Origin: a virus
DNA: 27,795 bases
Direction: 5' to 3' (one strand)
IMG/VR virus record: IMGVR_UViG_3300044675_005774
Span: 1-27,795 of that record
Made by a program: the position numbers and the translations under genes. The first letter of the stretch is position 1. Each line of letters opens with the position of its first letter. A model generated the notes under the pieces. It did no database searches, had not been told where the DNA came from, and was given only the letters and a program-made list of their open reading frames with translations. Below, in pieces: positions 8,187 through 15,481 of the stretch.

Positions 8187-8418
8187 AAAGCCCGTCTCCC
8201 GACTTGACGCGATGGCGCAGCAGAAGGGCTTCCCCAACTACGCCGCGTGGAAGGCGTGGAACGAAAATTATCGCAGCAGAAAAACGAAAACCGGCTCGGC
8301 GCCGAAGAAAAATTTCTTGCAGTCTCTGCCGGAAAAAATACCTCTCCATCCGTCGCACCTGTTTAAGAACGTCAACGATAAGGCGGGGCCGGCGCTGAAA
8401 AAGGATCGCAAGAAGTGA
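8173..8418 (+). CDS. Small basic protein of unknown function in lysis cassette
   Basis: The protein has 81 residues, overlaps the preceding gene by 14 bases and shares a GTGA stop/start with the next. It is strongly basic: SKKP at the N-terminus, RSRKTKTG and APKKN in the middle, LKKDRKK at the end. It carries an aromatic patch PNYAAWKAWNENY at about residues 21-33. There is no membrane segment or signal peptide. Some phage small proteins share the F.nYaaW..wN pattern, but I cannot name a function. Tight packing inside the lysis operon supports a real gene. Confidence 0.6.
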   Translation: MPQSKKPVSRLDAMAQQKGFPNYAAWKAWNENYRSRKTKTGSAPKKNFLQSLPEKIPLHPSHLFKNVNDKAGPALKKDRKK

Positions 8419-8651
8419 AAGGCTGGTTTCGTCCTCGTAGCGCATGGCATCTGGTGCCTTACTGGCGGCGGATGCACAAATTCATGTCGACCCAGGCTCT
8501 CACGCTCGGCTCGACCATTTTGGCCGTGCAGATCGCCGTAGGTGCGAGCAACAAGACGCTGCTCATAACGCTCGGCCTGACCGTTGTAGCAACTCTGATC
8601 GGCGCGCTGATCGAGCAACCGGAAGTCAAAGATGAACAAGCCGATCCATAA
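8415..8651 (+). CDS. Putative two-TM holin
   Basis: The protein has 78 residues and starts with GTG overlapping the preceding TGA; AAGGA lies at 8401-8405. A basic N-terminus (FRPRSAWHLVPYWRRMHKF) is followed by two membrane helices, about residues 26-44 (TQALTLGSTILAVQIAVGA) and 48-66 (TLLITLGLTVVATLIGALI), then a charged tail (EVKDEQADP). Two helices with both ends cytoplasmic is the class II holin layout. The gene overlaps the lysozyme gene by 20 bases. It would form membrane lesions or pinholes that depolarise the membrane and release the signal-anchored lysozyme. The holin role is from topology and context only. Confidence 0.7.
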   Translation: MKGWFRPRSAWHLVPYWRRMHKFMSTQALTLGSTILAVQIAVGASNKTLLITLGLTVVATLIGALIEQPEVKDEQADP

Positions 8652-9201
8652 CCCGAACCTGCCTCCCAAGAGTGCGCTTGTTGCGCTGGTTGGCACGACT
8701 GCCGCCATCGCGCTGGCGGTGCTGATCCCGCACGACGAAAGCGGCCGGAAGGTCGAGGCCACCGTGACGCGCGACGGCGCGCTTGTAGTTACGCACGTCA
8801 GCGGACTGCAATACAGGAAAGCCTATGCCGATATCGTCGGCGTCTGGACGATCTGCGACGGCGACACGAGGAATGTTCGTCCTGGAATGGTCGAAACCGA
8901 AGCGGGCTGCACGGCGCGGCTGGAGCGTCAACTGATCGCACACGCCAAGCCGGTCCTCGAATGTGTGCCCGCCTTGCGCCGTCCGGAAAATCAGAATCGC
9001 CTCGTCGCGTCGGTTTCCTTGGCCTACAACATCGGCACCACAGGCTTCTGCAATTCGACTGCGGCGCGCAGGTTCAATGCTGGCGACTGGCGGGGCGGCT
9101 GTGACGCTTTCCTGCGTTGGAACAAGGCGGGAGGTCGCGAAGTCCTTGGGCTCACGCTGCGCCGCCAGAGGGAGCGGGCTTTGTGCCTGAAAGCACCATG
9201 A
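8632..9201 (+). CDS. Endolysin, GH24-type lysozyme with signal-anchor (SAR) segment
   Basis: The protein has 189 residues; GGAAG lies 6 bases before the ATG. Residues 14-32 (SALVALVGTTAAIALAVLI) form a weakly hydrophobic, Ala/Gly-rich N-terminal anchor typical of SAR endolysins. The rest matches GH24 muramidases: YADIVGVWTICDGDT (D67, T73), AVSLAYNIG-type segment VASVSLAYNIGTTGFCNST, and LTLRRQRERALC near the end. The catalytic Glu usually found in the EG motif before this region appears as S57-G58. Cysteines at 75, 94, 111 and others could switch pairing on release. It cuts the glycan backbone of peptidoglycan after export. It overlaps the next gene as ATGA. Confidence 0.9.
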   Translation: MNKPIHNPNLPPKSALVALVGTTAAIALAVLIPHDESGRKVEATVTRDGALVVTHVSGLQYRKAYADIVGVWTICDGDTRNVRPGMVETEAGCTARLERQLIAHAKPVLECVPALRRPENQNRLVASVSLAYNIGTTGFCNSTAARRFNAGDWRGGCDAFLRWNKAGGREVLGLTLRRQRERALCLKAP

Positions 9202-9587
9202 TGACATTTTTCCGAAGCCTCACCCCCCTTGGCGTCCGCGTAATCATCGGCATCGTCTCGGCGATCGTGATCGCGCTTGCAGCATGGTGGCTGTTTGCGA
9301 CCTTGGCAGGCGGCAAGACAGCCAAGACTGAAGCGAAACTGAATGAAAATCTCGCCGAAGCTGCGATCGAAAGCGGGCAAGATGCCGTCGAGACAGTCGG
9401 GCGCACGATCGAATATGAGCGCCATATCGACTACATCACGAAGGAGAACGAACGTGCATTCCGTCAAGCCCCTGGCGCATCTGCGCAGATCGACCCTAAT
9501 CTGCACCGCCTTGCTCTTGACCGGCTGTGTCAACGCCCCGCCTATCGTGAGCACCCCGACTGCTTGCAGCCGGCTGCTCCCGAGTGA
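9198..9587 (+). CDS. Inner-membrane spanin (Rz-like)
   Basis: The protein has 129 residues from the ATG that overlaps the endolysin stop (ATGA); a longer upstream frame exists but lies wholly inside the endolysin gene. The N-terminus has one membrane anchor (residues about 12-36, VRVIIGIVSAIVIALAAWWLFATLA), followed by a polar helical periplasmic region with heptad-like spacing (AKLNENLAEAAIESGQDAVETVGRTIEYERHIDYI). This is the Rz architecture. The Rz1-like gene is nested in its 3' part in another frame. The pair would bridge the periplasm and fuse the membranes in the last step of lysis. Confidence 0.8.
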   Translation: MMTFFRSLTPLGVRVIIGIVSAIVIALAAWWLFATLAGGKTAKTEAKLNENLAEAAIESGQDAVETVGRTIEYERHIDYITKENERAFRQAPGASAQIDPNLHRLALDRLCQRPAYREHPDCLQPAAPE

Positions 9588-9789
9588 GTGGAAGGACGGC
9601 GTAGCTGGTGCCTCCCTGCCAGCGCAAAGCATCGTCGCTGACTGGATCGCATTTGCCGACGCGCAGACCGGACAACTCGATAAAGCCAATGAGCGCTACC
9701 GCGAAGCGGTCGGGATCGTCGAGCGCTGTGAAGCGTCAGCCATCGAAGCAGTCGAAAAGTCCGAGCCTAAATTTCTCGGATTGTTTTAA
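9454..9789 (+). CDS. Outer-membrane lipoprotein spanin (Rz1-like)
   Basis: The protein has 111 residues starting at GTG 9454, with AAGGAG at 9441-9446 seven bases upstream; longer frames lack such a site. The signal peptide has a basic start (LAHLRRS), a hydrophobic core (TLICTALL) and lipobox L-T-G-C at residues 22-25, so the mature lipoprotein has 87 residues. It begins inside the Rz-like gene and runs about 200 bases beyond it, an overlapped layout like many spanin pairs. The mature part is less proline-rich and longer than lambda Rz1. Its stop overlaps the stop of the opposing leftward gene. Confidence 0.8.
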   Translation: MHSVKPLAHLRRSTLICTALLLTGCVNAPPIVSTPTACSRLLPSEWKDGVAGASLPAQSIVADWIAFADAQTGQLDKANERYREAVGIVERCEASAIEAVEKSEPKFLGLF

Positions 9790-9890
9790 TAATCCCAATC
9801 GTTTTCATCATACTGTCCTAGAGTTGCCCAAACGGCCCCGAGGATGAAGCCGATGCAGAACGTGCAAAGTCCGAGTGCAACGTAGATCAT
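9786..9890 (-). CDS. 34-residue single-TM microprotein
   Basis: A short ORF whose ATG overlaps the stop of the RuvC-like gene (ATGA), so it is the last gene of the leftward operon. Residues 1-24 form one hydrophobic helix with small and Cys residues (MIYVALGLCTFCIGFILGAV), and the last ten are acidic (QYDENDWDY). The TAA stop overlaps, on the opposite strand, the TAA of the Rz1-like gene. Coupling and a convincing membrane helix support expression. It resembles small phage membrane proteins, but I recognise no family. Confidence 0.6.
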   Translation of the reverse strand: MIYVALGLCTFCIGFILGAVWATLGQYDENDWDY

Positions 9891-10360
9891 AGGAATTTCC
9901 TTCCATAATGGGCCAGCAATACAGCTTCAGCCCTTCCATCATCTTTGACTCGAGTCAGGTGCCGCGCGGTCGAGGGGTAAAGCGTGCGGCACTTTTCGCG
10001 GCTCGCCCCCTTGTTGCTGTTCAAGAGCCCTAACTTGGCTTTCCAGACGCTAGGCGTGACAAAGTGCGTCGGGCAATTTGTTGTCGCCTGCACCAGCCCA
10101 TGCACGAAGCCAAGGGTGCGGCCGAAGGTAAACATGGACGTGACGCCTTGCCCTGGACGGGCGGCAATGTCCTCGATCACGACCATGCTAGGCGCCGCGA
10201 AATCCAGCGCCACGCACCATTCGCACGCCCATAGGCTCCAAGCCGGCTTGTCCTTGCCTTTGACCTTGATCCGCGGCACGTCGAAGAATTCCGCACTTCC
10301 GTCCGGATGCAGGATCGCAAGCGCGCCGGTCTTGCCTGGATCGATGCCAGCGATGATCAT
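9887..10360 (-). CDS. RuvC-like Holliday junction resolvase
   Basis: The protein has 157 residues. It opens with the RNase H-fold signature MIIAGIDPGKTGALAIL (catalytic D7), followed by strand VVIEDIAARPGQG (E63) and FTFGRTLGFVHG, VTPSVWKAKLG, and a C-terminal acidic helix DDGRAEAVLLAHY (D140/D141, E145). These are the ordered motifs of phage RuvC-type endonucleases that cut branched DNA. It would resolve recombination and replication junctions before packaging. It lies at the end of the replication operon and overlaps the upstream Lar-like gene by 4 bases. Confidence 0.85.
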   Translation of the reverse strand: MIIAGIDPGKTGALAILHPDGSAEFFDVPRIKVKGKDKPAWSLWACEWCVALDFAAPSMVVIEDIAARPGQGVTSMFTFGRTLGFVHGLVQATTNCPTHFVTPSVWKAKLGLLNSNKGASREKCRTLYPSTARHLTRVKDDGRAEAVLLAHYGRKFL

Positions 10361-10773
10361 TCCGCTCCCTCAATCTTGGCGATGGCGGCGGTGAGGCGGG
10401 TGAGAGCGCGTTCGGCGCGGGTGTCCTCCCACTTTGGCTTGCCGTAGCCGTCAGCCCCAACGTCATAGCCATCGTTGAAGCCTTCATCATAGGCTGCTTT
10501 GATTGTGTCCCGCGCCTCCCGCATTGCTTCCAGCGCCTCGGCTGTGGCTGTGTGGCGGGTGTTCCATGCGGTGATCAGTGCGGCCTTTGGTTTGTAGGGC
10601 CAAACAATCGAAAAGCCGCCAGCACAATCGTGGTGACTGAGCGTAAACAGATAGTGATCGTCTGTCGCCATCTCGCCTAATGCCAACATCTTATTCTGGT
10701 GGGCGCGATGAAGGTTCGCCTTGCGCCCGCAGAACGGACACGGCAGCAGTTGCACCTGATCTTGTTCGGTCAT
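10357..10773 (-). CDS. Lar-family restriction-alleviation-like zinc protein
   Basis: The protein has 138 residues. The first ~75 match the small Lar-type zinc ribbon common in phages: LLPCPFCGRKA (C12, C15), HHDCAGG (C50) and the closing signature ITAWNTR (67-73). The C-terminal half is a charged helix (EALEAMREARDTIKAAYDEGF), a tail often fused to this module. Lar of the Rac prophage relieves type I restriction by modulating the host enzyme, but most phage members are untested and the name is family-based. It overlaps genes on both sides by 4 bases. Confidence 0.7.
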   Translation of the reverse strand: MTEQDQVQLLPCPFCGRKANLHRAHQNKMLALGEMATDDHYLFTLSHHDCAGGFSIVWPYKPKAALITAWNTRHTATAEALEAMREARDTIKAAYDEGFNDGYDVGADGYGKPKWEDTRAERALTRLTAAIAKIEGAE

Positions 10774-12767
10774 TTGCGATACCTCATCATTTTCTCGACT
10801 TCTGCCTTAACACGAAACTTCCGCTCGCGCGCCCACGGCTCGATATCTTCCATGACCTGTTTCACCGTCTGCACCAGATCGGGACGGTCATATTCCTCGA
10901 ACACCAATTCGTCGTGGACCTTGAAAATCGTGTTGAGCCCCGCAGCTTCAGCGCGCTTCATGGCCTCGACCATCAAATCCCGGGCGCTCCCCTGAATGCA
11001 GTCGGCCGTGAGCATCCCATGCCACGCCAAGTGCCTGCGAAACTTCTTCCCCTGATAGGACATGAAGGTCCACGCCGGCCGCTCGTCGCCTCCAGGCGTG
11101 TAGCTGATCGCCTTGCGCGGCCGGTGATACCAAAGCTTCCGCCCGCTTGGCAGGCGCATCGTAAGGAAGTCGTGTTCCTTGCGGAATTCGATCCCCTGAT
11201 AGCTGTAGGCTTTCGCCAGATCGCAATAGACGGCGTCAACGCTCGCCTGCCATAGACCATACCAGAATTTAGGCACCATCGGCGCGAATTCCTGCCTGTA
11301 GGTGTTGATGGCGAGCATCGCTAGGTCGATGCTGTCCTTCGGTGCAAACCGCGCGCGGAAGCCAACTGGCCCGAGCCCGTATCCGCTGCCGAGCACCGTG
11401 GCCTTGCCGATCGCGCCTTCCTTTTGCATCGACGGGTCCTTGCGATTGATCGGCCGCTTGAAGATCATCGAAGCCGTCTCCGAATACACGTCTAGGCCGG
11501 CGTGCATCTGCTCGACGCGGTCATGCTGTCCGGCCATCGAAAGCAGGTTGCGCGCTTCGACCGCGGCAAAATCCCCGCCGACAAGCACCTTGCCTTCTTC
11601 CGGCACAATGCAGGAGCGCAGCGACGAGATCACCGCCGAGAAAATATCCGGCCCCCACAATTCTTGGATATGTGCAACATTGCGCGTCAAGATCGCATCG
11701 GCAAGGATATCGGCAGTGAGCCCCTGTCGATCGCCGATTTCGCCTCTAGGATAATTCTGAATTTGGATGAGTCTGCCTGCATCACGTCCGGTTCTGGCGC
11801 CGTGATATTGGGTAGCATATCGCACTCGCCCGTCGCCGCCCGCACATTGCAGCATCCGCTCCAGCTTCGCCACAGAGGACGATGCGAGCGCTCGCCGCAG
11901 TGTGAGGACTTCGTGGACATGATACGGGAGAGGTTCGCCGAAATCCTCAATTCCGAATTCGTCATCGGGATCAAGAATTGCATCGAGCGTGGCCTTCTTC
12001 ATGTCACCAAGGGCGATGCCTTGGTCGTTGACCCAATTCAGCACCTTCTCGCGCTGTGTCGGCTTCAGTCCGGTCAATTCGCGGAAGCGCTCGACCATCG
12101 GCACGCGCACCTGATCGAGCACGTCGATACAGGCGTTCACAAATTCAATGTCGATCTTGATCCCGCGCTGATTGATCCGCTGATCCAGCACCCAGGCGTG
12201 CCGCTCCGAGGCTCCGAGCCCCTTCGTGGCGACATAGACGCCATATTGCGCGTTCGCGTCGTCCCCGCAGTAATCGTAGAGCCGTTGCAGGTTGAAGTCG
12301 TTGTGCTGCGACCAGCCGCCGATCCGATCGGGCTTGCACATGACCAGCATGTGCCGGTGCCCGTCCATATCCTTCTTCACTGGCAATTCCAGCGCCGTCA
12401 CGAGCGCGTCGAGGCCAAGGGGTAGCGCCTTCATGCCCGCAACCGCCATCGTATCGTGCCAGCGCTCAGGCGGCAATTCAGGATAACCCATCGGCACCAT
12501 ATGAAAGCGCCACATCGCTTGCTCGAAGCCGGCGTTATGGGCGACGAAGATCACCGTCGAATCGTTCGCCAACTGCATCAATTCGGGATCGAGCGCGTGC
12601 ATCTGCTTTTCGGTGAGGACGCGCGTGGGCCGCGGCGCATTGTCGACCACGACCTTGAGCGAAAGACACAGCGGAAAAGTGGTCATGTCGGCAGCGTATT
12701 TCCACGCGCCAATCTTCACCAGGTCCGCACGGCTGGCAGTTTCAAAGTCGGCGACGACGTATTTCAT
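10770..12767 (-). CDS. Family A DNA polymerase with 3'-5' exonuclease domain
   Basis: The protein has 665 residues. The N-terminal DnaQ-like exonuclease shows VVADFET (D7, E9), FVAHNAGFE at about 75-82 and YDYCGDD at 164-170. The polymerase domain has HGARTGRDAGRLIQIQNYPR (322-341), motif A GGDFAAVEAR (D399, E404, R406), motif B GAIGKATVLGSGYG (K455, Y463) and motif C VHDELVFE (H618-D619-E620). All key residues are present, so it should be an active replicative polymerase with proofreading. This polymerase type often travels with DUF2815, DUF2800 and SNF2 genes in phages, as here. It overlaps both neighbours by 4 bases. Confidence 0.95.
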   Translation of the reverse strand: MKYVVADFETASRADLVKIGAWKYAADMTTFPLCLSLKVVVDNAPRPTRVLTEKQMHALDPELMQLANDSTVIFVAHNAGFEQAMWRFHMVPMGYPELPPERWHDTMAVAGMKALPLGLDALVTALELPVKKDMDGHRHMLVMCKPDRIGGWSQHNDFNLQRLYDYCGDDANAQYGVYVATKGLGASERHAWVLDQRINQRGIKIDIEFVNACIDVLDQVRVPMVERFRELTGLKPTQREKVLNWVNDQGIALGDMKKATLDAILDPDDEFGIEDFGEPLPYHVHEVLTLRRALASSSVAKLERMLQCAGGDGRVRYATQYHGARTGRDAGRLIQIQNYPRGEIGDRQGLTADILADAILTRNVAHIQELWGPDIFSAVISSLRSCIVPEEGKVLVGGDFAAVEARNLLSMAGQHDRVEQMHAGLDVYSETASMIFKRPINRKDPSMQKEGAIGKATVLGSGYGLGPVGFRARFAPKDSIDLAMLAINTYRQEFAPMVPKFWYGLWQASVDAVYCDLAKAYSYQGIEFRKEHDFLTMRLPSGRKLWYHRPRKAISYTPGGDERPAWTFMSYQGKKFRRHLAWHGMLTADCIQGSARDLMVEAMKRAEAAGLNTIFKVHDELVFEEYDRPDLVQTVKQVMEDIEPWARERKFRVKAEVEKMMRYRK

Positions 12768-13069
12768 TCACCGCCACCAGTTTCGAGATTATTGTTGGAC
12801 AGGCCAGCCGTCTGCATCAGATGATGAAGCTGCGACCGTCGTTCATTTGTCATGCGCTCAAAGCTGTGAGCTTGCGCAATCACTGTCCGGTTTTCAGTGT
12901 CGTATTTCTCAAGCGCAATCGACACAGCAAGAGCCACAATTTCGTGAGCAATTTTCTCGTCGATCGTCCTTGCTGACAATCGTAATCGTGCCTGCCGTCT
13001 TAGCGAGGAAACCGCCATATCCTGAATATATCTCTGCAATCGCTGACGATAGGGGTCCCGATCAAACAT
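12764..13069 (-). CDS. Hypothetical charged helical protein (101 aa)
   Basis: The chosen start is the ATG at 13069, which has GGGAG-type spacing upstream; a longer frame to 13132 would run through a terminator-like hairpin. The protein is highly charged and helical, with many Arg/Gln in the first third (DPYRQRLQRYIQDMAVSSLRRQARLRLS), followed by a helix AHEIVALAVSIALEKYD. No motif is recognised. It ends in an ATGA overlap with the polymerase start, so the two are likely coupled. A DNA- or polymerase-accessory role is possible but unproven. Confidence 0.65.
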   Translation of the reverse strand: MFDRDPYRQRLQRYIQDMAVSSLRRQARLRLSARTIDEKIAHEIVALAVSIALEKYDTENRTVIAQAHSFERMTNERRSQLHHLMQTAGLSNNNLETGGGE

Positions 13070-13085
13070 CACAATTCTCCCGCTC

Positions 13086-13119
13086 AAAAAGGTGGCAGAC
13101 TTCTCGCATCCGGTCTGCC
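13086..13119 (-). terminator. Intrinsic terminator-like hairpin between DUF2815 and downstream genes
   Basis: On the minus strand GGCAGAC and GTCTGCC form a perfect 7-bp stem around a 12-base loop, followed after three bases by TTTTT. It lies in the 81-bp gap after the DUF2815 gene. It could reduce transcription of the polymerase genes. The same stem sequence recurs at 15438-15459, without the T run. Confidence 0.5.
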
Positions 13120-13150
13120 AGCGGACTTCCAACGCTCTAGGCGCTCGCGA

Positions 13151-13879
13151 TCACCAAGCCGGAGCTTCTGCTTCGGTGGTGCTTTCGGCAGTCGGTGCAT
13201 TGGCAAGCGGATCATAATCCGAGTAGCCAGCGAAGCCGCCGAAAACCTGGCTGTTGTCGGGACCGCCGCCGCCAGCAATGCGCTCGCCCTTCCGGATGAA
13301 AAGGCAATTCTGGAGATAGGCGGTCACGCCATCCTTGGCGTCCAGCGTCTTGCGACGGAACGCCTTGAGAGCGATCGCGGGCACGACGTAGGCGCCAGGA
13401 TAGAACAGATCCTTGCCAGCCTGCGCGCGTGCGTGTTCCTCGTCGGGAATGTCGACGATCTTGCCCGCTTCCAGCTTCGCCAATTCGACCGCATACTGCG
13501 ACGAGGCCGTGAGGATGCCGGCATAGGGGCGATAGAGTTCGGCGCGCTTCTCGGCCTTTTCCTTGATCTTGAACACTTCGTCAGGGCTCTTGCCCTGCGC
13601 ATCCAGATCGGCCTTCTGGATCGCACGATTAGCAGCGGTCGTGCCGCTCATGCAGGCCAGATAATAGTCGTTCGGATTGCCGGAGAAGCTGCCCATTTCG
13701 GCGGTGATGCCGCTGACCATGCTTTGCACGATCGCGTCGAAATCTTCCTTCTCGATCCCGAACGTGCCGGAAAACTTCGGCGTGGCATTCATGACGCCGC
13801 GCGGTGCCGACTTCGCCGTAACAGACGAGTAGAGCAGACGGGCGGGCTTGACGAGTGTGTAGCGGTGAGTTTCAGCCAT
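13151..13879 (-). CDS. DUF2815-type single-stranded DNA-binding protein
   Basis: The protein has 242 residues from the ATG at 13879, which has AAGGAAG upstream; a 282-residue frame starting at 13999 would fill the intergenic region and looks unnatural. The sequence has YTLVKPARLLYSSV near the start, a long central helix-rich insertion, and the end GERIAGGGGPDNSQVFGGF followed by acidic and Pro/Ala-rich tail residues. The fold-level pattern and position beside DUF2800 and a family A polymerase fit the DUF2815 SSB-like proteins of phages. It would coat single strands at the fork. Family call is by context and pattern. Confidence 0.7.
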   Translation of the reverse strand: MAETHRYTLVKPARLLYSSVTAKSAPRGVMNATPKFSGTFGIEKEDFDAIVQSMVSGITAEMGSFSGNPNDYYLACMSGTTAANRAIQKADLDAQGKSPDEVFKIKEKAEKRAELYRPYAGILTASSQYAVELAKLEAGKIVDIPDEEHARAQAGKDLFYPGAYVVPAIALKAFRRKTLDAKDGVTAYLQNCLFIRKGERIAGGGGPDNSQVFGGFAGYSDYDPLANAPTAESTTEAEAPAW

Positions 13880-14002
13880 GTCGGTTACTTCCTTGTGTCC
13901 CTTCGTTGAGAGTGATCCGGAGCGGCGGGGACGGAGCCGTTTCCGAAAATGCAGACTGCCGACGAATTGCCCGACAGCCATGTTAGAGTATGATCCCACG
14001 GA

Positions 14003-15220
14003 TCAAAACCCCTGATCTTCGTAAGACTGCGCATGCTGTTCGAACACGGTCGCATTGCCGCGGGGCTTGGCTTCCGGCCGCGGATCGGAGAGCGGCGCGA
14101 CGGACAGGCCAGCGCTCTCAGGTTTGTAGCCGTATTCGAGCGCCATTGCCTTGCCAAGCGTGGACAGTTTTTCCACCTGCGCAGGGCTCCGGATCTTCTT
14201 CGGCTCATACGCCTTTTCCCCGAACGCCTGAAGCAGCGCATCGGCTGCACCAGGCTTCCAGACGCGCGTTGCCCGCTTCTCGACCAGCTTCGCGCTGGTG
14301 ATGCACCCAGGCCGCGCCACAAGCCGCGCATGGACTGTGCTTTCCAGCGCGTTCATGAAGCGGCGCGCTTGCTCACGCATCGAATAATAGCGGTCAAGTT
14401 CCTGATCTGGCAGCATGGCGATAAATTCCTCATCTGCGGCAGCATATTCCTCAAAGGCGCGCTGCATCTTGGGGCAGTCCAAAAGGACAGGGCAAAACTG
14501 GCAATGATCACCAGTTACGAAATCGTCGCTGATGGCCTCGCGCTCAATCATAAGAGCGTGCATCGACGGCAGGAGCACGTCATGCCCCCAATCAATGACG
14601 AAGCCTAGCGTCGTCTCCCAAACGTCGGGAGCCTCAAACACGCCATAGAAATTCGGCTGGACGATGCCGAGCCTGACAGGCAGATCGCGCGGACCGCCGC
14701 GCAGCCTGTGGTCGGACATGATCATGAGGAAGGCGTAATAGAGAAGCTGCTTGTTGCCGGCCGACGAAACGCCGATGCCTTCGCCGTTCTTGTAGTCGCG
14801 CAGATCGAGGCCATCGGCCAGTGACCAGAAACCAAAGTCGACCGTGCCGCGCAGCAACGGGTGCAGATCAGGCAGGTGAATGGTTTCTTCAATCAGCAGG
14901 TTCCCGCGCTCTTGACGCCGGTCCAGAATGCCCATGCATTCGTTGAAATACACCTGCAAGGCGTCGAGGTCGATGCCATCCGGCCAGCCGACGAGATAGC
15001 CGCCATATTCCTCACCGAGCAATTCGAAAGGCTCGATCGCTTCGGAGACGGCAACGGCGCAAGCTTCGTGCGCAGCGGTGCCAAACTTGGCATATTCGCT
15101 TTCGACGTTCTCGAAGGTGCCTGTCTCAAGCTGATGGCGGTGCAGCAGGAAGGATCCTATGCAAGCCAAGAAGCGGTGAGCGCCTGAGCCGCCGAGCGGT
15201 GAATGCTCTAGGTGGATCAT
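14003..15220 (-). CDS. DUF2800-type PD-(D/E)XK nuclease with Fe-S cysteines
   Basis: The protein has 405 residues. Nuclease motifs are in order: GTAAHEA (47-53), GTVDFGFW (D128), LDLRDYKNGEG (D142, K144) and KQLLYYAFL (157-165). Four cysteines are placed as in Cas4/AddB: C20 near the N-terminus and C240-x2-C243-x5-C249, which could hold an iron-sulfur cluster. The last third is helical with Pro-rich tail. It likely acts as a recombination or end-processing nuclease with the adjacent SSB. Overlaps the upstream 60-residue gene by 4 bases. The catalytic set looks intact. Confidence 0.85.
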   Translation of the reverse strand: MIHLEHSPLGGSGAHRFLACIGSFLLHRHQLETGTFENVESEYAKFGTAAHEACAVAVSEAIEPFELLGEEYGGYLVGWPDGIDLDALQVYFNECMGILDRRQERGNLLIEETIHLPDLHPLLRGTVDFGFWSLADGLDLRDYKNGEGIGVSSAGNKQLLYYAFLMIMSDHRLRGGPRDLPVRLGIVQPNFYGVFEAPDVWETTLGFVIDWGHDVLLPSMHALMIEREAISDDFVTGDHCQFCPVLLDCPKMQRAFEEYAAADEEFIAMLPDQELDRYYSMREQARRFMNALESTVHARLVARPGCITSAKLVEKRATRVWKPGAADALLQAFGEKAYEPKKIRSPAQVEKLSTLGKAMALEYGYKPESAGLSVAPLSDPRPEAKPRGNATVFEQHAQSYEDQGF

Positions 15221-15399
15221 GGCTTAGGTTCCACAATCAACTGCACCCGCCATTTATCAGGTTCGGCAATAGCTTCTTTCAACTTTTCGATAATGGATGC
15301 GGTTTCTTCTTGACGATTTTTCGATGATGCTCCGAACATAACCTGACGATTATGCTCTTTCTCCAATGCATGGAGAAAGTCTGTGCGGAGAGTATGCAT
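15217..15399 (-). CDS. Small hypothetical protein (60 aa)
   Basis: The protein has 60 residues, charged and mostly helical (LRTDFLHALEKEHNRQ, ASIIEKLKEAIAE), ending in a short strand WRVQLIVEPKP. AAGGAAT lies about 8 bases before the ATG, and the stop overlaps the DUF2800 start (ATGA). No family is recognised. It is likely translated as the first gene after an 82-bp intergenic hairpin region. Confidence 0.6.
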   Translation of the reverse strand: MHTLRTDFLHALEKEHNRQVMFGASSKNRQEETASIIEKLKEAIAEPDKWRVQLIVEPKP

Positions 15400-15437
15400 A
15401 TCAAATTCCTTAGCTACATCGTGGTTTCATCGTGGTT

Positions 15438-15463
15438 GGCAGACTTTACACGGTCTGCCAGCG
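15438..15463 (-). repeat. Hairpin repeat, second copy of the GGCAGAC stem
   Basis: On the minus strand CGCTGGCAGACCG, four bases, then AAGTCTGCC. The same sequence with eight bases between arms occurs at 13094-13123. Both lie in about 82-bp intergenic gaps. This copy is not followed by a T run, so it is not a simple terminator. Confidence 0.6.
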
Positions 15464-15481
15464 TGGAATTCGCAGAGGGGG

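Noticed and set aside
11502-12425. 307-codon open frame opposite the DNA polymerase gene
   Set aside because: The polymerase on the other strand has all family motifs; this frame shows only low-information sequence.
13880-13999. N-terminal 40-residue extension of the DUF2815 gene
   Set aside because: The inner ATG at 13879 has a good AAGGAAG site, and the extension reads like intergenic DNA.
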